Shown in pieces: positions 1-10,301 of a DNA stretch of 47,014 nucleotides. The notes under the pieces are model-generated. The model saw only the letters and a list, made by a program, of their open reading frames with translations, made no database searches and was not told where the DNA came from. Made by a program: the position numbers and the translations under genes. This DNA is from Agarophyton chilense (taxonomy: Eukaryota; Rhodophyta; Florideophyceae; Gracilariales; Gracilariaceae). The stretch is taken from positions 1 to 47,014 of the forward strand of contig JARGXX010000055.1 in the NCBI GenBank assembly GCA_030374765.1, in the 5' to 3' direction. The stretch's first letter is position 1, and every line of letters begins with the position of its first letter.

Positions 1-844
1 CTGTTGCCACGAAATAATATCAACGAGTCACGGTACAGCCATGAAGAATACAAATACGAAAAGATGGGGCGGTTGCATCAAGAGAAGGTCAGTTTCATCA
101 ACCTACCATTCTAATAGAAGCATTCACGTTAGTCGGTTATCACAGTTTTTATGAATATAATCCGTTCATTGTAACAATTCCTATCATTGTCGATGACAGT
201 ACACATTCATCTTTAGTGCTCAGTCTGCTTTTTCCCTTAATAAGATTTCTACACCAATCGTGCATTTGACTAACTTTACTTCTTCAATCAACACTTTTCT
301 TTGAAAAACAAAGTATTGAGAGTGCTACCAAATAAAAGAAGAAGCTTATTTATCTTCGTAATCATCTTCGAGAACTCATACAAGTGCGTACGTTAAGTTT
401 TTTTCAAACTCTTTGTAAGATTTTAAGTTGTGGTCGAGATCTGTTTGGCTACGTTTCCCCTTTCCAAAACAGTTTTAACACTACAGTCAAAGAACGTGGT
501 ATTTCTTTGTCATCGCAGATATTTCGAAGTATTTACAGTGCTTCCTTCCAGTTATCAGTAGTTGTTTCGTTATGAATATTTAAAGGAGCCTGCCAATTTG
601 GGCAAACTGTATATCAGATGAGACGTTCAGTCTAACCAGAGCTAGGGCTGCCCGCACATGGGAAGAGAGGCGGCCTGAGCCGGAAGCAGCCACTAGTATT
701 GCGTGCTTTTTCTCAGCCGTTCCACTGGCTTTGGCTCAGCCGTGCCATCGTCTCATAACTCGCTTCGGCACGAGAACTCTCAGTAAAAATAATAGAGAAA
801 GCTGGCCGCTGCTTCCAACTGCGAACAGATCCAGCACTGTTTGT

Positions 845-888
845 GCAGCCAATGAGAAAGGAGCCACTGACGTCTTTTCATTGGCTGC
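845..888. promoter_or_regulatory. Inverted CCAAT boxes around a CRE-like site
   Basis: GCAGCCAATGA (845-855) and TCATTGGCTGC (878-888) form a perfect 11-bp inverted repeat, each arm holding a CCAAT box. Between them, at 868-874, lies TGACGTC, the core of a CRE/bZIP site. CCAAT boxes bind NF-Y and TGACGTC binds bZIP factors in many eukaryotes. Use here is inferred only; no dependent gene is identified. Confidence 0.4.
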
Positions 889-1007
889 CGGCCGTAGTAG
901 GAACGGTCAGGTGGTCGCCGGCGCCTCCACTTAATGAGCCCGAGAATCGCGACGCTCCCGTACTTAATCCCGGACTCTGTTCACATCCTCGTATGGTGCG
1001 ACTCACA

Positions 1008-1170
1008 CATCTTCAGTCGTAGCTTCAGTCTCAGCTTCACTCACAGCTTCAGCCGCAGCTTCAACAGCACCTCGAGCAAATAGCTTCAGCGGGTTTTTTC
1101 AGTGTTCCCAAGCGCGACTCAAACAACTATCTCAGTCGCAGCTTTAACAGCAGCTTCAGCTCCAGTGTCA
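1008..1170. repeat. Degenerate CAGCTTCAG repeat tract
   Basis: The motif AGCTTCA or CAGCTTCAG recurs at irregular 9-15 base spacing, giving a pyrimidine/purine-biased low-complexity tract. It could encode alternating residues in several frames, but no reading frame is convincing. A 5' untranslated or promoter tract is as likely. Confidence 0.5.
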
Positions 1171-1491
1171 GATTCTTCAGCCAAGGAAATGTTTGAGCTT
1201 TTGCCTTCGTATCGTCTTTCGGACGAAATACCCATGAAAGCACCCAGAGACCAATAGCCCATTTTACAAGCCGAGGGGATGCTTCGGCTATGAGATGCTC
1301 GCTTGAGCTTTACCATCTTGTGAATCTCAGAACTGCCCTCGGTTGTAATCGGATATGTACATTTCTACGGAGCGCTACAACTATCTACTGCACCAAACTC
1401 ACCTTCAGACCTCCATGTCGTCCCCATCGGCACCTTGCGACACATTACCATCTTCCGCATCTCCTGAATCGGTCTCTGTACTGCTCACAAC

Positions 1492-2415
1492 TCAACTTGA
1501 TCTTCCGATGACTTCTTGTACCTCCCGCCGCACTGCGGTACATCTTGCGTCGGCAACCGGCCCGTCGAAACTCAGTGGTCGATACTGTCTTCTCTCCCGG
1601 CTTCTGTGACTCACTGCAACATTTCCGATAGGACTTTCCCCAAAGGCGAATGGTGACCGAGTACCCGGTGTCATTGAACCCAGATCGTTGCCTTGACTTC
1701 TCCGCACGCTGTGCTGTCAACTCAGAGCCATATTCCTCGTGGACGGTGACATGGGAGAAACAAAAATCGATCCGATTTGTTTTGGGGATCTTTGTGTCTT
1801 CATGATGCGCATAGCACTCTGCAATAATTTACGATCAATATCCCCAAACATTTTCTTTTGTTCCCTTCCCTGACGGCGGCTTGCCCGTCTGGAAAGGTCA
1901 TTCAAACCTTCTGAAGCTTGGTCGTCTGCCTTACTTGCTCGCAATGCTTCCGCTAATCTCTTTGCATCTCGGCCTTCAATATCTTCGCCCGTCAGTACGA
2001 TGAAGTTGCTCATGTAAGGCACAAACACTTCGTTATAGAAGCGAATGATATCGCCTGTCTCTTCAGTCGTCGATTCCGGTCGTGGCCCACTATCATCTGC
2101 AGCATCTTCCGCCAACAAATGCCCGAAATCTCCGAGAAAAATGTTATGGGACACTGGTGGAGAATTGCTCCGAAATGTGGGATCACTTGTGTGCTCCAAT
2201 TGATTGTAGTGCCACACGATATGGCGGAACTGCAGTTGGATATGTTGGATCTGGGCCACGCCATCTATCACAAACAGGATGATCAAGTCAATATGTCTGT
2301 TGACTGTCAAATTCCATCTGCACCACAGAGCATACTGCACGCTTTTCCACACTGCCGAACGAAGGTTGGTTTGGGTGTCCAAATCAGGGGATCGCAGGCA
2401 AGAGAGAGAGAGCAT
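1492..2415 (-). pseudogene. RBR copy 1: pocket B and C-terminal tail
   Basis: This is the 3' half of a retinoblastoma-related gene, the cell-cycle repressor that binds E2F/DP and LxCxE proteins in the nucleus. In the first frame I recognise pocket B: a tryptophan-containing helix, then RHIDLIILFVIDGVAQIQ (compare RHLDQIILCSIYGVCKV in plant RBR), a QLQFRHIVWHY strand-helix, and DIIRFYNEVFVPYMSNFIV, very close to the plant form. The tail has SIFVSPMSPS followed by FAFGES, the counterpart of the plant VSPL...CVGES motif. A TGA at 1717-1719 splits the frame; the duplicate at 27522-28433 has CGA there, so copy 1 carries a C-to-T nonsense change. The 5' half lies beyond the Copia insertion at 18103-20193. 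It cannot make a full protein. Confidence 0.85.
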
Positions 2416-2703
2416 TGCTAAGCAACGAGTGCGCGCGGTTGGCAGCGTGCCGGGGCATTATGCGGGCGTACTGCTCGTCGCGCAAGACCGTGAGAAGGGT
2501 TTCGAGTGCATGGTTGGGTTTGTTGAGCAAAGAGACGGCGTCCATGACGGCGCACATGAGCGTGGTGTGATGAGCGGTGAAGTTGGGCTGATCGGATGCG
2601 CGCAGGGACGAGAGCAAGTCGAAAAGTAGGGTGGCGACTACTTCAAAGTGATTTTCGTGAGGGTGATGGAGCACGGCAAGAAGCGCGGAAAGGATGGCGT
2701 GCG
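2384..2703 (-). pseudogene. Alpha-helical (HEAT-like) fragment, 3' part, copy 1
   Basis: This minus-strand frame continues from 17875-18066 across the Copia element once the GTGCG target duplication is allowed for. It encodes leucine-rich amphipathic helices (AILSALLAVLHHPHENHF, then a second helix pair ending near RHAANRAHSLL) and stops at 2384-2386. I do not recognise the family; HEAT/ARM-like helices are the best description. It lies on the same strand between the first and second helices of RBR pocket B, so it is either a gene fragment inserted into RBR, a large intron with coding-like content, or a lineage-specific insertion. Copies are at 28402-28721 and, inverted, at 26858-27260. Confidence 0.5.
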
Positions 2704-2933
2704 TATGAATGTCGACAGCTAGTGACAGGATGCCATGTAATGCGCACGCGAGCACTTACGTGCTCTGACGCCCGTTCCAACTTGCATTCGTAGTTAGTGC
2801 CTTTACATGAGCAATTACTATTGTCTACATAAACACAGCAAGATGAATCTGCAGGTCATCTGACTACACGGACGCCGGGGCACCCAAGTTGTCTAAGAAA
2901 CATAGCTACAGTTGTTACCCCGCTCAATACTTA
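2704..2933 (+). repeat. Copia 5' LTR
   Basis: This 230-bp LTR begins TATGAATGTCGAC and ends GCTCAATACTTA. The ends are fixed by the GTGCG target duplication and confirmed by the solo LTR at 26205-26425, so they are TA...TA and not the usual TG...CA. By hand alignment it differs from the 3' LTR at about 13 of 230 positions and is identical to the LTR at 28722-28951. The primer-binding site should start just after 2933, where the sequence is GTTATGGGCCCAGCACC; I cannot assign the tRNA. Confidence 0.9.
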
Positions 2934-2996
2934 GTTATGGGCCCAGCACCAGCCTCATCCTCCGGCACGCGCAGCCGTCCACGTTTTTCTTAGGAC

Positions 2997-3657
2997 CTGA
3001 AAAACGTCCTGTGGACTGACGGCAAAGGCAACCAGGAAGATTACGCAAAGTCAGTGGCACTATAAGACTTCATTTCACGAGAAATTGCCCGACTCAAAAT
3101 CGAGCAAGATAGCGTTACCGCTTCGCAGAACAATTCTGAAGAGCCAGCTGTATGGAAGGTCTCGAGATCTGCGTTCTACGATCAGTGACGAAGATGTTGC
3201 TTCAGATGAAGAAGCCGACAAGATCGTCAAAACCATCTATAAGTGAGATTCGCTGTCTGTTGTCAGTGAGGTTTATGGGAACTTTATCACGCTTCTGAAT
3301 ATGAAGCGCTCCGGCAATTAAACGTTCCCCAATTTCGAACTTAGATTAGATGCTTCGGCGTCTAAGTTTCACGCTCAATCTGAATCCGCCAAGTTGCCAG
3401 AGTCGCTGACAGCCTTCATGCTTTTGAAAAACTCAGCTGTCGACAATGGGCAGCGTGTCTCGGTGCTTGCGGCGACATCAACGAACAGCACTTTGACTGC
3501 TACTGCGACGACGACGGATTACCTCAACACTATGTCGTATGAGAAAATGGCGTCTGTCTTTCGCCAGTGTGATGAAGTCCCTCATGCACACTCTATCGGC
3601 TCCCCACAGCCGCTTTCAATCGCTGCCAATGCAGCACAGCTCCTGCCGCGCAACTAG
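2997..3657 (+). pseudogene. Copia gag remnant
   Basis: From about 2998 a frame reads LKNVLWTDGKGNQEDYAKSV, typical of a Copia Gag N-terminus. It has a TAA near 3063 where CAA is plausible, and continues to a TGA near 3187. The C-terminal part at 3394-3657 contains LPESLTAFMLLKNS, like the LPESY..L segment of the Copia Gag (UBN2) fold, and then a serine/threonine-rich stretch. A zinc knuckle is not visible in this frame. Stops and at least one frame change make it nonfunctional. The duplicate at 29015-29675 shows almost the same sequence. Confidence 0.7.
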
Positions 3658-3696
3658 AACCGCCCCGACCGTCGCAACAAGGGTAGACTCCTTTCC

Positions 3697-4515
3697 ATGC
3701 GCTATCCTTGTGACATTTTCAAGAAGTTTGGTCAACGGAAAAAGAACCACAACCCGGATGGTTCCTTACCCTCCCATGTGCGCTGCCTCGACTCCCCAGC
3801 TCCATCGCTGAACACGTCGCCGCCGAACAAGTATGGACAGCAGAATGATGCCCCGAAGAAGGTTGTTTCTTTTAACTGTGCCACCATGACCAGTTCAACG
3901 GCAGCTGTCTCCGCAAATCCCGCGCCTGCCCGTCTCGGTCCTCTCCTAGATGACGGCGCACCGTACAGTGCCAGCGGACAAGTCGAGCTGCATCTCCTGT
4001 CTATCGAACTCGGATTGGCTCCCGACACTCCACATGAAACGATTCCTGCATCGCTCAACGGCCACACCAGGTAGCAATATGACGTGGGTGCTCATGCAAG
4101 CCTCCAGCGCAGCATTCTTGGCTAGATAGTCCTGCGCGCCAAGTCTGACCTCGGAAATGACATCAACATCACCCACTTAGTGCTCGAAGGATCATCGCAG
4201 TGGGTGATCGGGAGAAATGTCACCCCCAAGGCGAACATTGTTCATTTTGGTATGAACGCTCTGTGCTTCGATGCCAACGGCGCGAACGATCCTTTGAAAA
4301 TCGTTGATGACGGCTTCCTATCCTATATCTCTGTAGAACGCTTCGCATCATCCAAAGGATACCTTGTATTTACTCTCTACTGTCTGTCCGCTGTTGCGCT
4401 CGAGAAGTCGCCGTGGGGCGATGTGGAGGCTATCATTGACAATGTGCACGCGCATGTTTGCGGCCACGCCTGCTTTTCGGACTTCAAACTCTTGCTAAAG
4501 CGCAACAAGCTGTGA
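3697..4515 (+). pseudogene. Copia protease and GAG-pre-integrase remnant
   Basis: LLDDGAPYSASGQVEL near 3947-3994 matches the Copia aspartic protease active site (D-S/D-G-A). After a stop at 4072-4074 the frame from 4180 reads LEGSSQWVIGRNVTPKANI, the second half of the protease domain. HVCGHACFSDFKLLLKRNKL at about 4453-4512 corresponds to the pre-integrase segment with its conserved histidines. Frames are broken at 4072 and 4513. Only the domain order and motifs support the call; residues between are weakly conserved. Confidence 0.7.
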
Positions 4516-5386
4516 AACCGCACTGTCGCCCAGTACGTGGCAGACATGGTGAACGATTGCACAGTTTCACCTCCAACGATGAAGGTGTCGATCAGCTCGT
4601 TGAACTCGACATTCAACGACCTCTTATGCAATTGATCAATTGTTTCTGGATCGATTTTGCGTGCTACATTCAATGGACAATGTCTCCCGGCACTCCACTG
4701 CCCACGTGGTCAAGTCCACGTCTATGCAGGAGGCAGTTACCGGGTTCAAGGCAAGTAGGGTGGCTCACTTCTGGCACCCACAAGCCAACAGAGGGGACAA
4801 AGCGTTTCTCCTTGGAGCATTTCGAGATCATTGCAAGCAGCTTCACATCCCGCTTCATGCCGTGCCGCCCCGTCGCCATGCTAAAAACGCAACTGAGTGA
4901 AAGAATAACATCATTCGCAATGTTTTCTTGAGACTCAAGTCGGCAGCCAGCGCAGACTTCAACGCTGACAGCTCTGCTTACATGGCTGTAACAATAAGCA
5001 ATGACTTACATGGTAATGACATTATGTCAGCATTCGAGATGGCACAAGGCTTCACAAAACCCATCAATAGCAAGCCCCATGACAATGTACTCCCAGCAGA
5101 CGTGGTAGAAGCCCGCAAAAGGTTTATCGCTCGTCGCAAGCTACGTCGCATCCTGAAGTCCAAAGATATCAATGACATACCATTCACCGCTGGCGACCTC
5201 TTCGAAGTGTATGTCAAACAGGAAGTTGAGAAGCGCGGACGATGGTCGCTCCCCAAAACAGTGACATCAGTCAACGCCGACAGCCGAATTGTCACTGTGC
5301 CTGGAAAAGCTGGAAAGGAATTGACAGCCGCTTTTGAGGATACACGCATGGCAATCCCTGACATGAGCTTCGCAAAGCTTTTGTAA
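4516..5386 (+). pseudogene. Copia integrase remnant
   Basis: This is the catalytic core of a DDE integrase: the first Asp lies in CID near 4630 (after one extra A compared with the duplicate at about 30646-30654), then SRHS, FWHP, the second Asp in GDKAF, and the Glu in PPRRHAKNATE at 4895-4897. A TGA follows at once. The C-terminal part continues in another frame from 4928 (SAYMAVTISNDLHG, FIARRKLRRILKSKDI) to the stop at 5384-5386. The catalytic triad is present, but one frameshift and one stop disable it. Confidence 0.8.
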
Positions 5387-5410
5387 GACGTTATTGATGC
5401 CCTGGATGAC

Positions 5411-5660
5411 ATGAATGACATCGAAAGCCCACATGAATTCAATGAAAACTGCGAACCGACTCCTGACACTGCGGCTGCCGACACTGATTTTGGCACATAT
5501 GCATTAGAAGACGATGTCACTGACAGCATAGGTGACAGATTCGAAATCTTCTGGCCGTTAGAGGACCAGTATTATTCCGTCACTGTGCATTCTGCCGTGG
5601 ACTACGGGCTCGTCAATTTTTCACTTTGACGACGGCGGCAAGGAAGTGCTGGACTTGTCC
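5411..5660 (+). pseudogene. Tudor/SH3-like segment of the Copia polyprotein
   Basis: IGDRFEIFWPLEDQYYSVTV followed, after a frame change near 5625, by FDDGGKEVLDLSKEVWKFS resembles the small barrel with WPLD..YY and DDG..E.L..E.W signatures found between integrase and reverse transcriptase in some algal and animal Copia elements. Such barrels in other proteins bind modified histone tails or nucleic acids, so a role in targeting is possible but unproven. A single frameshift separates the two halves. Confidence 0.55.
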
Positions 5661-6657
5661 AAGGAGGTTTGGAAATTTTCCATTGCCATTCCCACCAGCT
5701 CAGTGACAACTACAGTGCCACCATCTCTTGTAAATCAAGAAGCTTCCGTGCTCAACCAAATGCTTGAATTTTTTGGCAACAAGCCCTTCCTCCAGCATCA
5801 AGCTCAGGGCTTTGAGCAGTATCCAGTATACAATGCATATACCAAGGAGGAAGATAGCTTCCTCAAAACCGGCCAGCCTGTGCTTCGTCGCTATGTCCCA
5901 CCTAGCGCCAGAATTATCTCCAGCCATACCCTCTACAAGGTGAAGCATAATGAAGACGGCTCTTTGAAGCTGAAGGCCAGGATCGCCCCCTATGGGAATG
6001 AAGACTACTTGAAAGACATGCTGAGCAAAGACTGTGCAACCTACCCGCCCACAGGTTTACGCATCTTAGAATGTATCGCCTCCCTGCAAGGCTGGAACCT
6101 CGACAAGACCGACGTCACCGCAGCCTTCCTCCAAACTGGCAAAAGGGCAGGGCGATGTTTATGTTCGCCCGTCAAAAGAGAGTAAGATGATGTCAACGCA
6201 CGTATGGCTCCTTCTTGCGGCTTCCTACGGTTTGTTGAATGCCAAGGCAAAGTGGCAGCACGCATCGGACGAGGTAACGGAGAACATCGGTCTGATACAT
6301 TGCACTCATATCCCGCAACTTTTCTGTCAGAAGGCTAACGGCAAACTTGTGCTACTTGTAGCCAGGATTGTGGACAACCTCAAAGAAACCGGTGCCGATG
6401 ATCGTGCTCATCGATTTCTAACTGCATTCAACGATCGCTTTAAGTTCGTTGTGGTCAATAATGGTTCAGGGAAGCTGAGGTTTTTCGGCATTAACACCAT
6501 TCAGCATGAAGAACTCTCCATCGAAACCAACGCTGAAGATAAGATGAACAGTATCATGGAATACCCAATCACCCGCATGCGCCGCAAAGAGTCCGATCAG
6601 TGCATGAACAAGATCGAGAAAGCTGAGTTTGCATCCATCAACAGCTCGTTGAGCTGA
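5646..6657 (+). pseudogene. Copia reverse transcriptase remnant
   Basis: IISSHTLYKVKHNEDGSLKL and GWNLDKTDVTAAFLQT are the conserved first blocks of the Copia reverse transcriptase (RVT_2). After a stop at 6183-6185 the frame continues with LVLLVARIVDNLKETG, the position of the catalytic YVDD box; here it reads VDN, so a catalytic Asp appears replaced. A TGA at 6655-6657 is followed in frame by IGTAASPLCSFYSSH, where a Trp codon (TGG) is expected. The nested Gypsy element begins at 6706. The enzyme cannot be active. Confidence 0.8.
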
Positions 6658-6705
6658 ATTGGAACAGCTGCCTCCCCACTCTGTTCCTTCTACAGTAGTC
6701 ACCTT

Positions 6706-7152
6706 TGTGAAGGAGCGATAATAACGGTTGAGCCCGGTAAGCTGCCGGGCCCTGGGGGATCTTGGAGGTGACACGTGTACGGGTCGACCTCAGGTGGACT
6801 CATGTAGATTATTTTTTTAATTTAATTTGTGTAATAGATTAGCACTACAGTGCCAGGGAGATCTCAGCGCCTCGCCAGTACTATTTACTTGCCTCGAGTG
6901 ACGCTTGTCCCTTAGAGTACGGTAGGCACCGTTAGGATACTAAATAACCCCCTTTGGTATATAAGTTCCACCCTTTGGTTTTCAAGCCATCGTTTTCGTA
7001 GCTCCAACCTGTAGGACTACGCAGTAAACGCCAGTCCATTTCACCGAGTACTCTGGGAGTGCCTCCGTCAAGGATTCGAACCTTAGGACCCGCTCTATTA
7101 CGCTACCACCAGTCGAGACCCGTAGGCTGCCTTAACCAGTCATTGCGTTACA
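6706..7152 (+). repeat. Gypsy 1 5' LTR
   Basis: This TG...CA LTR contains a TATA-like GGTATATAAG near 6957-6966 in the middle, consistent with a promoter. On the minus strand 7072-7082 reads GGTTCGAATCC, an exact match to the Pol III B-box. After 7152 comes TTTTGGTCTCCCGACTTGG, with a probable primer-binding site starting at TGG (7156). Confidence 0.88.
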
Positions 7153-7423
7153 TTTTGGTCTCCCGACTTGGAAACCTTTGGAATAATTGAACGGACCAAT
7201 GGAACGAAGAATTATCCGGATTCTAACCTTTGGTTTAATTCCCCAACGGACCAGAAGTACATAAGCAACCGCCATTATGCATGCAGGAAGCACACCCAAC
7301 CGACCAGACCATAGGACCCCTACGGCAGGACGAATTGCGACTACAATGCCGGTGATTTAGCCTAACCCTCAGGTTGATACCGCTAGCGACCGTAGGAGCA
7401 CAAGGAGCCAGCCGCAAGAAGTA

Positions 7424-9252
7424 TTGACCCCACTGGATAACCCTGAAAGGATTCGCCGAGATCCCATTGTGACAGCGCGTTTACGAGAACGCCTCACCAG
7501 GGCCACCTCTAAACCAGGGAAACCTCAAGAAGAAACCCCCCGCCAGACCGAAGGAATTCGAGAAAACCTGCCCGCAGATCTTGCCAACTTTCTCTGGCCC
7601 CGTCTCCGTGAGCTCTGCTCAGCCCACGTGGATTCCATTATGGACGTGCGACTCGCTACGGCGATCGCTGACCATACGGGTTACCTCATCGCGCGTATCG
7701 TCCCTGAGGTATTGGAGTCTGACTTATTCATAGACTTCCTCCTACAGGCCGTTCAAGCAGCCATCACCCGCCAGGCAGACAATTTGGTCTCTAGGACCAC
7801 CCCACCACAAATTAACCATCCGGTTTCCACATGGCAACCCTCTACCGAACCCCCAGAAGTGGCGGAATTATCCGCCCCTCGCCGGGAATACCATCAGGAA
7901 AACCCCATGATGGGCCAATCTAGGAGCAGAAGAGAAGCTCCGCTTCTAGATGAGAGACAGGTTGCTCATCAGGAGAATCCGAGGGAGGGATAAGCAAGGA
8001 GCAGAAGAGAAGCTCCGCGTCTAGAAGAGAGACCGCTGGCCCCACCCGACGGATTATACGAGGTACAGCGACCTCAGGGCCCCATCGGATCTGGTAGAGA
8101 GATCGACCCTTTAGGTCCTTACTCCGCTGGAAAGAAGAAAAGAAGCAATCTTAGGAGAAAGAAGAACAGAAGAAGCAAGAGGAGAGACCATTCGGACACG
8201 AGTGATTCCGATTCAGTCTCAACCGAAACGACCGACTCGGAAGTGGATGAGGATGCCGTTCGAGGCCTCAGACCACTGATAACCAAAAACGAACTTTTCG
8301 TTAAGGTTGTAGACTACCGGAATTACCGGCTGGCCGACAGGTCTGCGAAATATTCTGGTTCGGTGGCTCGCAGAGTCGCCAAATGGGCCCAACGGATGCA
8401 ACTAACCATTACGGACAAGTTCTCGGGTTCCGATCCCATTTCTGTCCTTAGGTTTCTCAGTGTGTTCCGTACGTCCTGCGATCAGAACGGTGTCCACGAG
8501 GGCGCCGCTTTGTACCATTTCCCATTCTTCTTTACAGGACAGGCGCGTGACCGAGTGGTTTCGAAGATATCTGGCACAACTGACCTCGTGGATGCCCAAG
8601 ACCGTGAATTCCTCAGGTCGTACCCTCAGGTTGTTCATTACCTCTTGGAAACTTACCCAACGGATGACGTTATAATGGATGCCCACCGGGAAGTAATATC
8701 CTTTAGGCAGAACTCCAACATGACCGAATCGGCTTTCGCAGACGATCTATGGAACAAGGCTTACTGATGTGGAAACGTGTTCTCCGAAGGACGGCTTAAA
8801 CGCCACTTCATCACGGGATTGTTCTCTGCCATTCGAACACATGTGCGCAATTACCACACGGAAAACCCGCAATACTCCTTCGGAAGGCTCGTTACTTACG
8901 CTAGTGGTTATTGCAAGACATACAGAACCTCCAGGGCCAACGCTGATATAACCAAAGGGCGGGTAATTCAATTGCGTAAACCCAATCAAGCCCATTTGGT
9001 TAGTTCCACGGAGTCGGACGTGGATGCTTCACTCCATTACAGCGATTCGAGAGACGTCCTCGCGGTCAATTTCAGTGCTCCTCCGTTCGGGCCCTCATCA
9101 TATACCTCCGAGGGTACTTGAGCGGCCACTGGACCACCCACACCCAATTATTCTCTCTTTCCGCCCCACAAGGACGTTTTTTCGCTCCCCAAGGGCCTGC
9201 TTCCTCTGCCTGTCACTGACCCAACCTTGTGCCTGTATGAGTTATCTACCTG
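7424..9252 (+). pseudogene. Gypsy 1 gag
   Basis: One frame runs from 7424 to about 9252 with only three stops: TAA 7991-7993, TGA 8765-8767 and TGA 9119-9121. The N-terminus is helical (RLRELCSAHVDSIMDVRLA), the middle is lysine/arginine-rich (KKKRSNLRRKKNRRSKRR), and 8243-9121 looks like the capsid domain (AKWAQRMQLTI, FFFTGQARDRVV). An internal repeat around 7912-8030 shows CAA in one unit where the other has the TAA at 7991, so that stop is a C-to-T change. Two cysteines in CFLC near 9209 may be the remnant of a zinc knuckle. Gag assignment rests on position and composition. Confidence 0.7.
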
Positions 9253-9622
9253 AGGACGCATGAAAAACCCTACTAGCCCTAAATTAACATAACTACCCGG
9301 TGCGGAGATCCGAAGGAATGTATAACAGGGCACAGCAACGAACCACAGGGAGCCCTGGAAGCTCACGCTATGCCACGCCTCCAGACACTCCGATCAAAGC
9401 CCCACAGGTCCAATCCATCGTAGATCCAACGGACGACCCCGTGGAAGAACCTTATCCTCAGGAAGAAACGGAAACCCCATCGGAAAACTCCTAGAAGGAC
9501 GGTTCGAGGCAAATCCTCCATCTTTAAGCCCCTGCCTCAACCAATTAGACGGTCATGAGCCAAAGAGCTCCTCATCTCCCAATACAAACCACCCACAATG
9601 GACAACTCAGGATGAACCACAA

Positions 9623-10123
9623 TTGGAACACAGTAACGACCCCTTCTGTATCCTCAAAAATGAGAACTGTAAAGTTCGAGTAACCGTAGGACTTCGTTCC
9701 AGCAACTCTCGAGTGATCACAGCTGTATTAGACACAGGCGCTGGTCCCAACTTGATCCATCCTAAGCTGCTCCCACTGGGTTGGCAAGATTTCGTTCAGG
9801 CAAGGAAGACCCCAAGGATTACCGATGCGTCTTGTGAACCAATGGACATTAAAGGGATAGTACCACTTTAGCTCAAGGCAGGACAATTCAAAGTCCGCAC
9901 GTTGTTCCTTGTATGTCCTAACTTAGGCACTGAAGCAATCCTAGGAACCTCCTTTTTCGACCGATACATTAAGGCCATTTATCCAGGCCTTAGGCAAGGT
10001 GCGTTTTACCGCGCACCTTCCATCTCCATAACTGGTTCAGTTCCAGGGCCAGAAGCTAAATGTAAACGGGCGGTTGTCTCCGAAAACACGAAGTCCAATA
10101 AGGTTCCCCGTCAAAGGCCATGA
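9623..10123 (+). pseudogene. Gypsy 1 protease
   Basis: VITAVLDTGAGPNLIHPKLL contains the retropepsin active site DTGA. The frame continues through a TAG at 9869-9871 (CAG is the probable original) into FKVRTLFLVCPNLGTEAIL and GTSFFDRYIKAIYP, the second half of a retroviral-type protease with its ILG..F segment. Length and motif order fit. The region 9253-9622 before it is proline- and glutamate-rich in one frame (9300-9494) and probably the gag-pol junction. Confidence 0.8.
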
Positions 10124-10301
10124 CGATACCCCCAATGACCCAAATCGCTGTATCGGTCCATTCCCAGTCCTCAGGTCTCGTAACGATTCAGAACCACCCG
10201 AAAACGATTCTGAAGCATTTTACCTTAATGGCCAATGGAGTAATGGACATCCACCCTAACAGGTTCTTTTTGGTCACAATCTGCGGTTACCTAAAGTTAC
10301 A

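Larger units (their letters stand above)
1..1329. other. Left flank without a recognised gene
   Basis: About the first 600 bases are AT-rich with no coding signal I can support. From about 600 the composition becomes GC-rich and contains CCAAT-type and CRE-like motifs and a low-complexity CTTCAG stretch, annotated separately. This looks like promoter or untranslated sequence rather than protein. The duplicated segment begins at 1330: the sequence from there matches 27348 onward, while the sequence before 1330 has no second copy in the window. Confidence 0.6.

Noticed and set aside
4978..5529. 183-codon minus-strand frame opposite the Copia integrase C-terminus
   Set aside because: The plus-strand frames carry the Copia integrase and Tudor-like motifs; the minus frame is a shadow.
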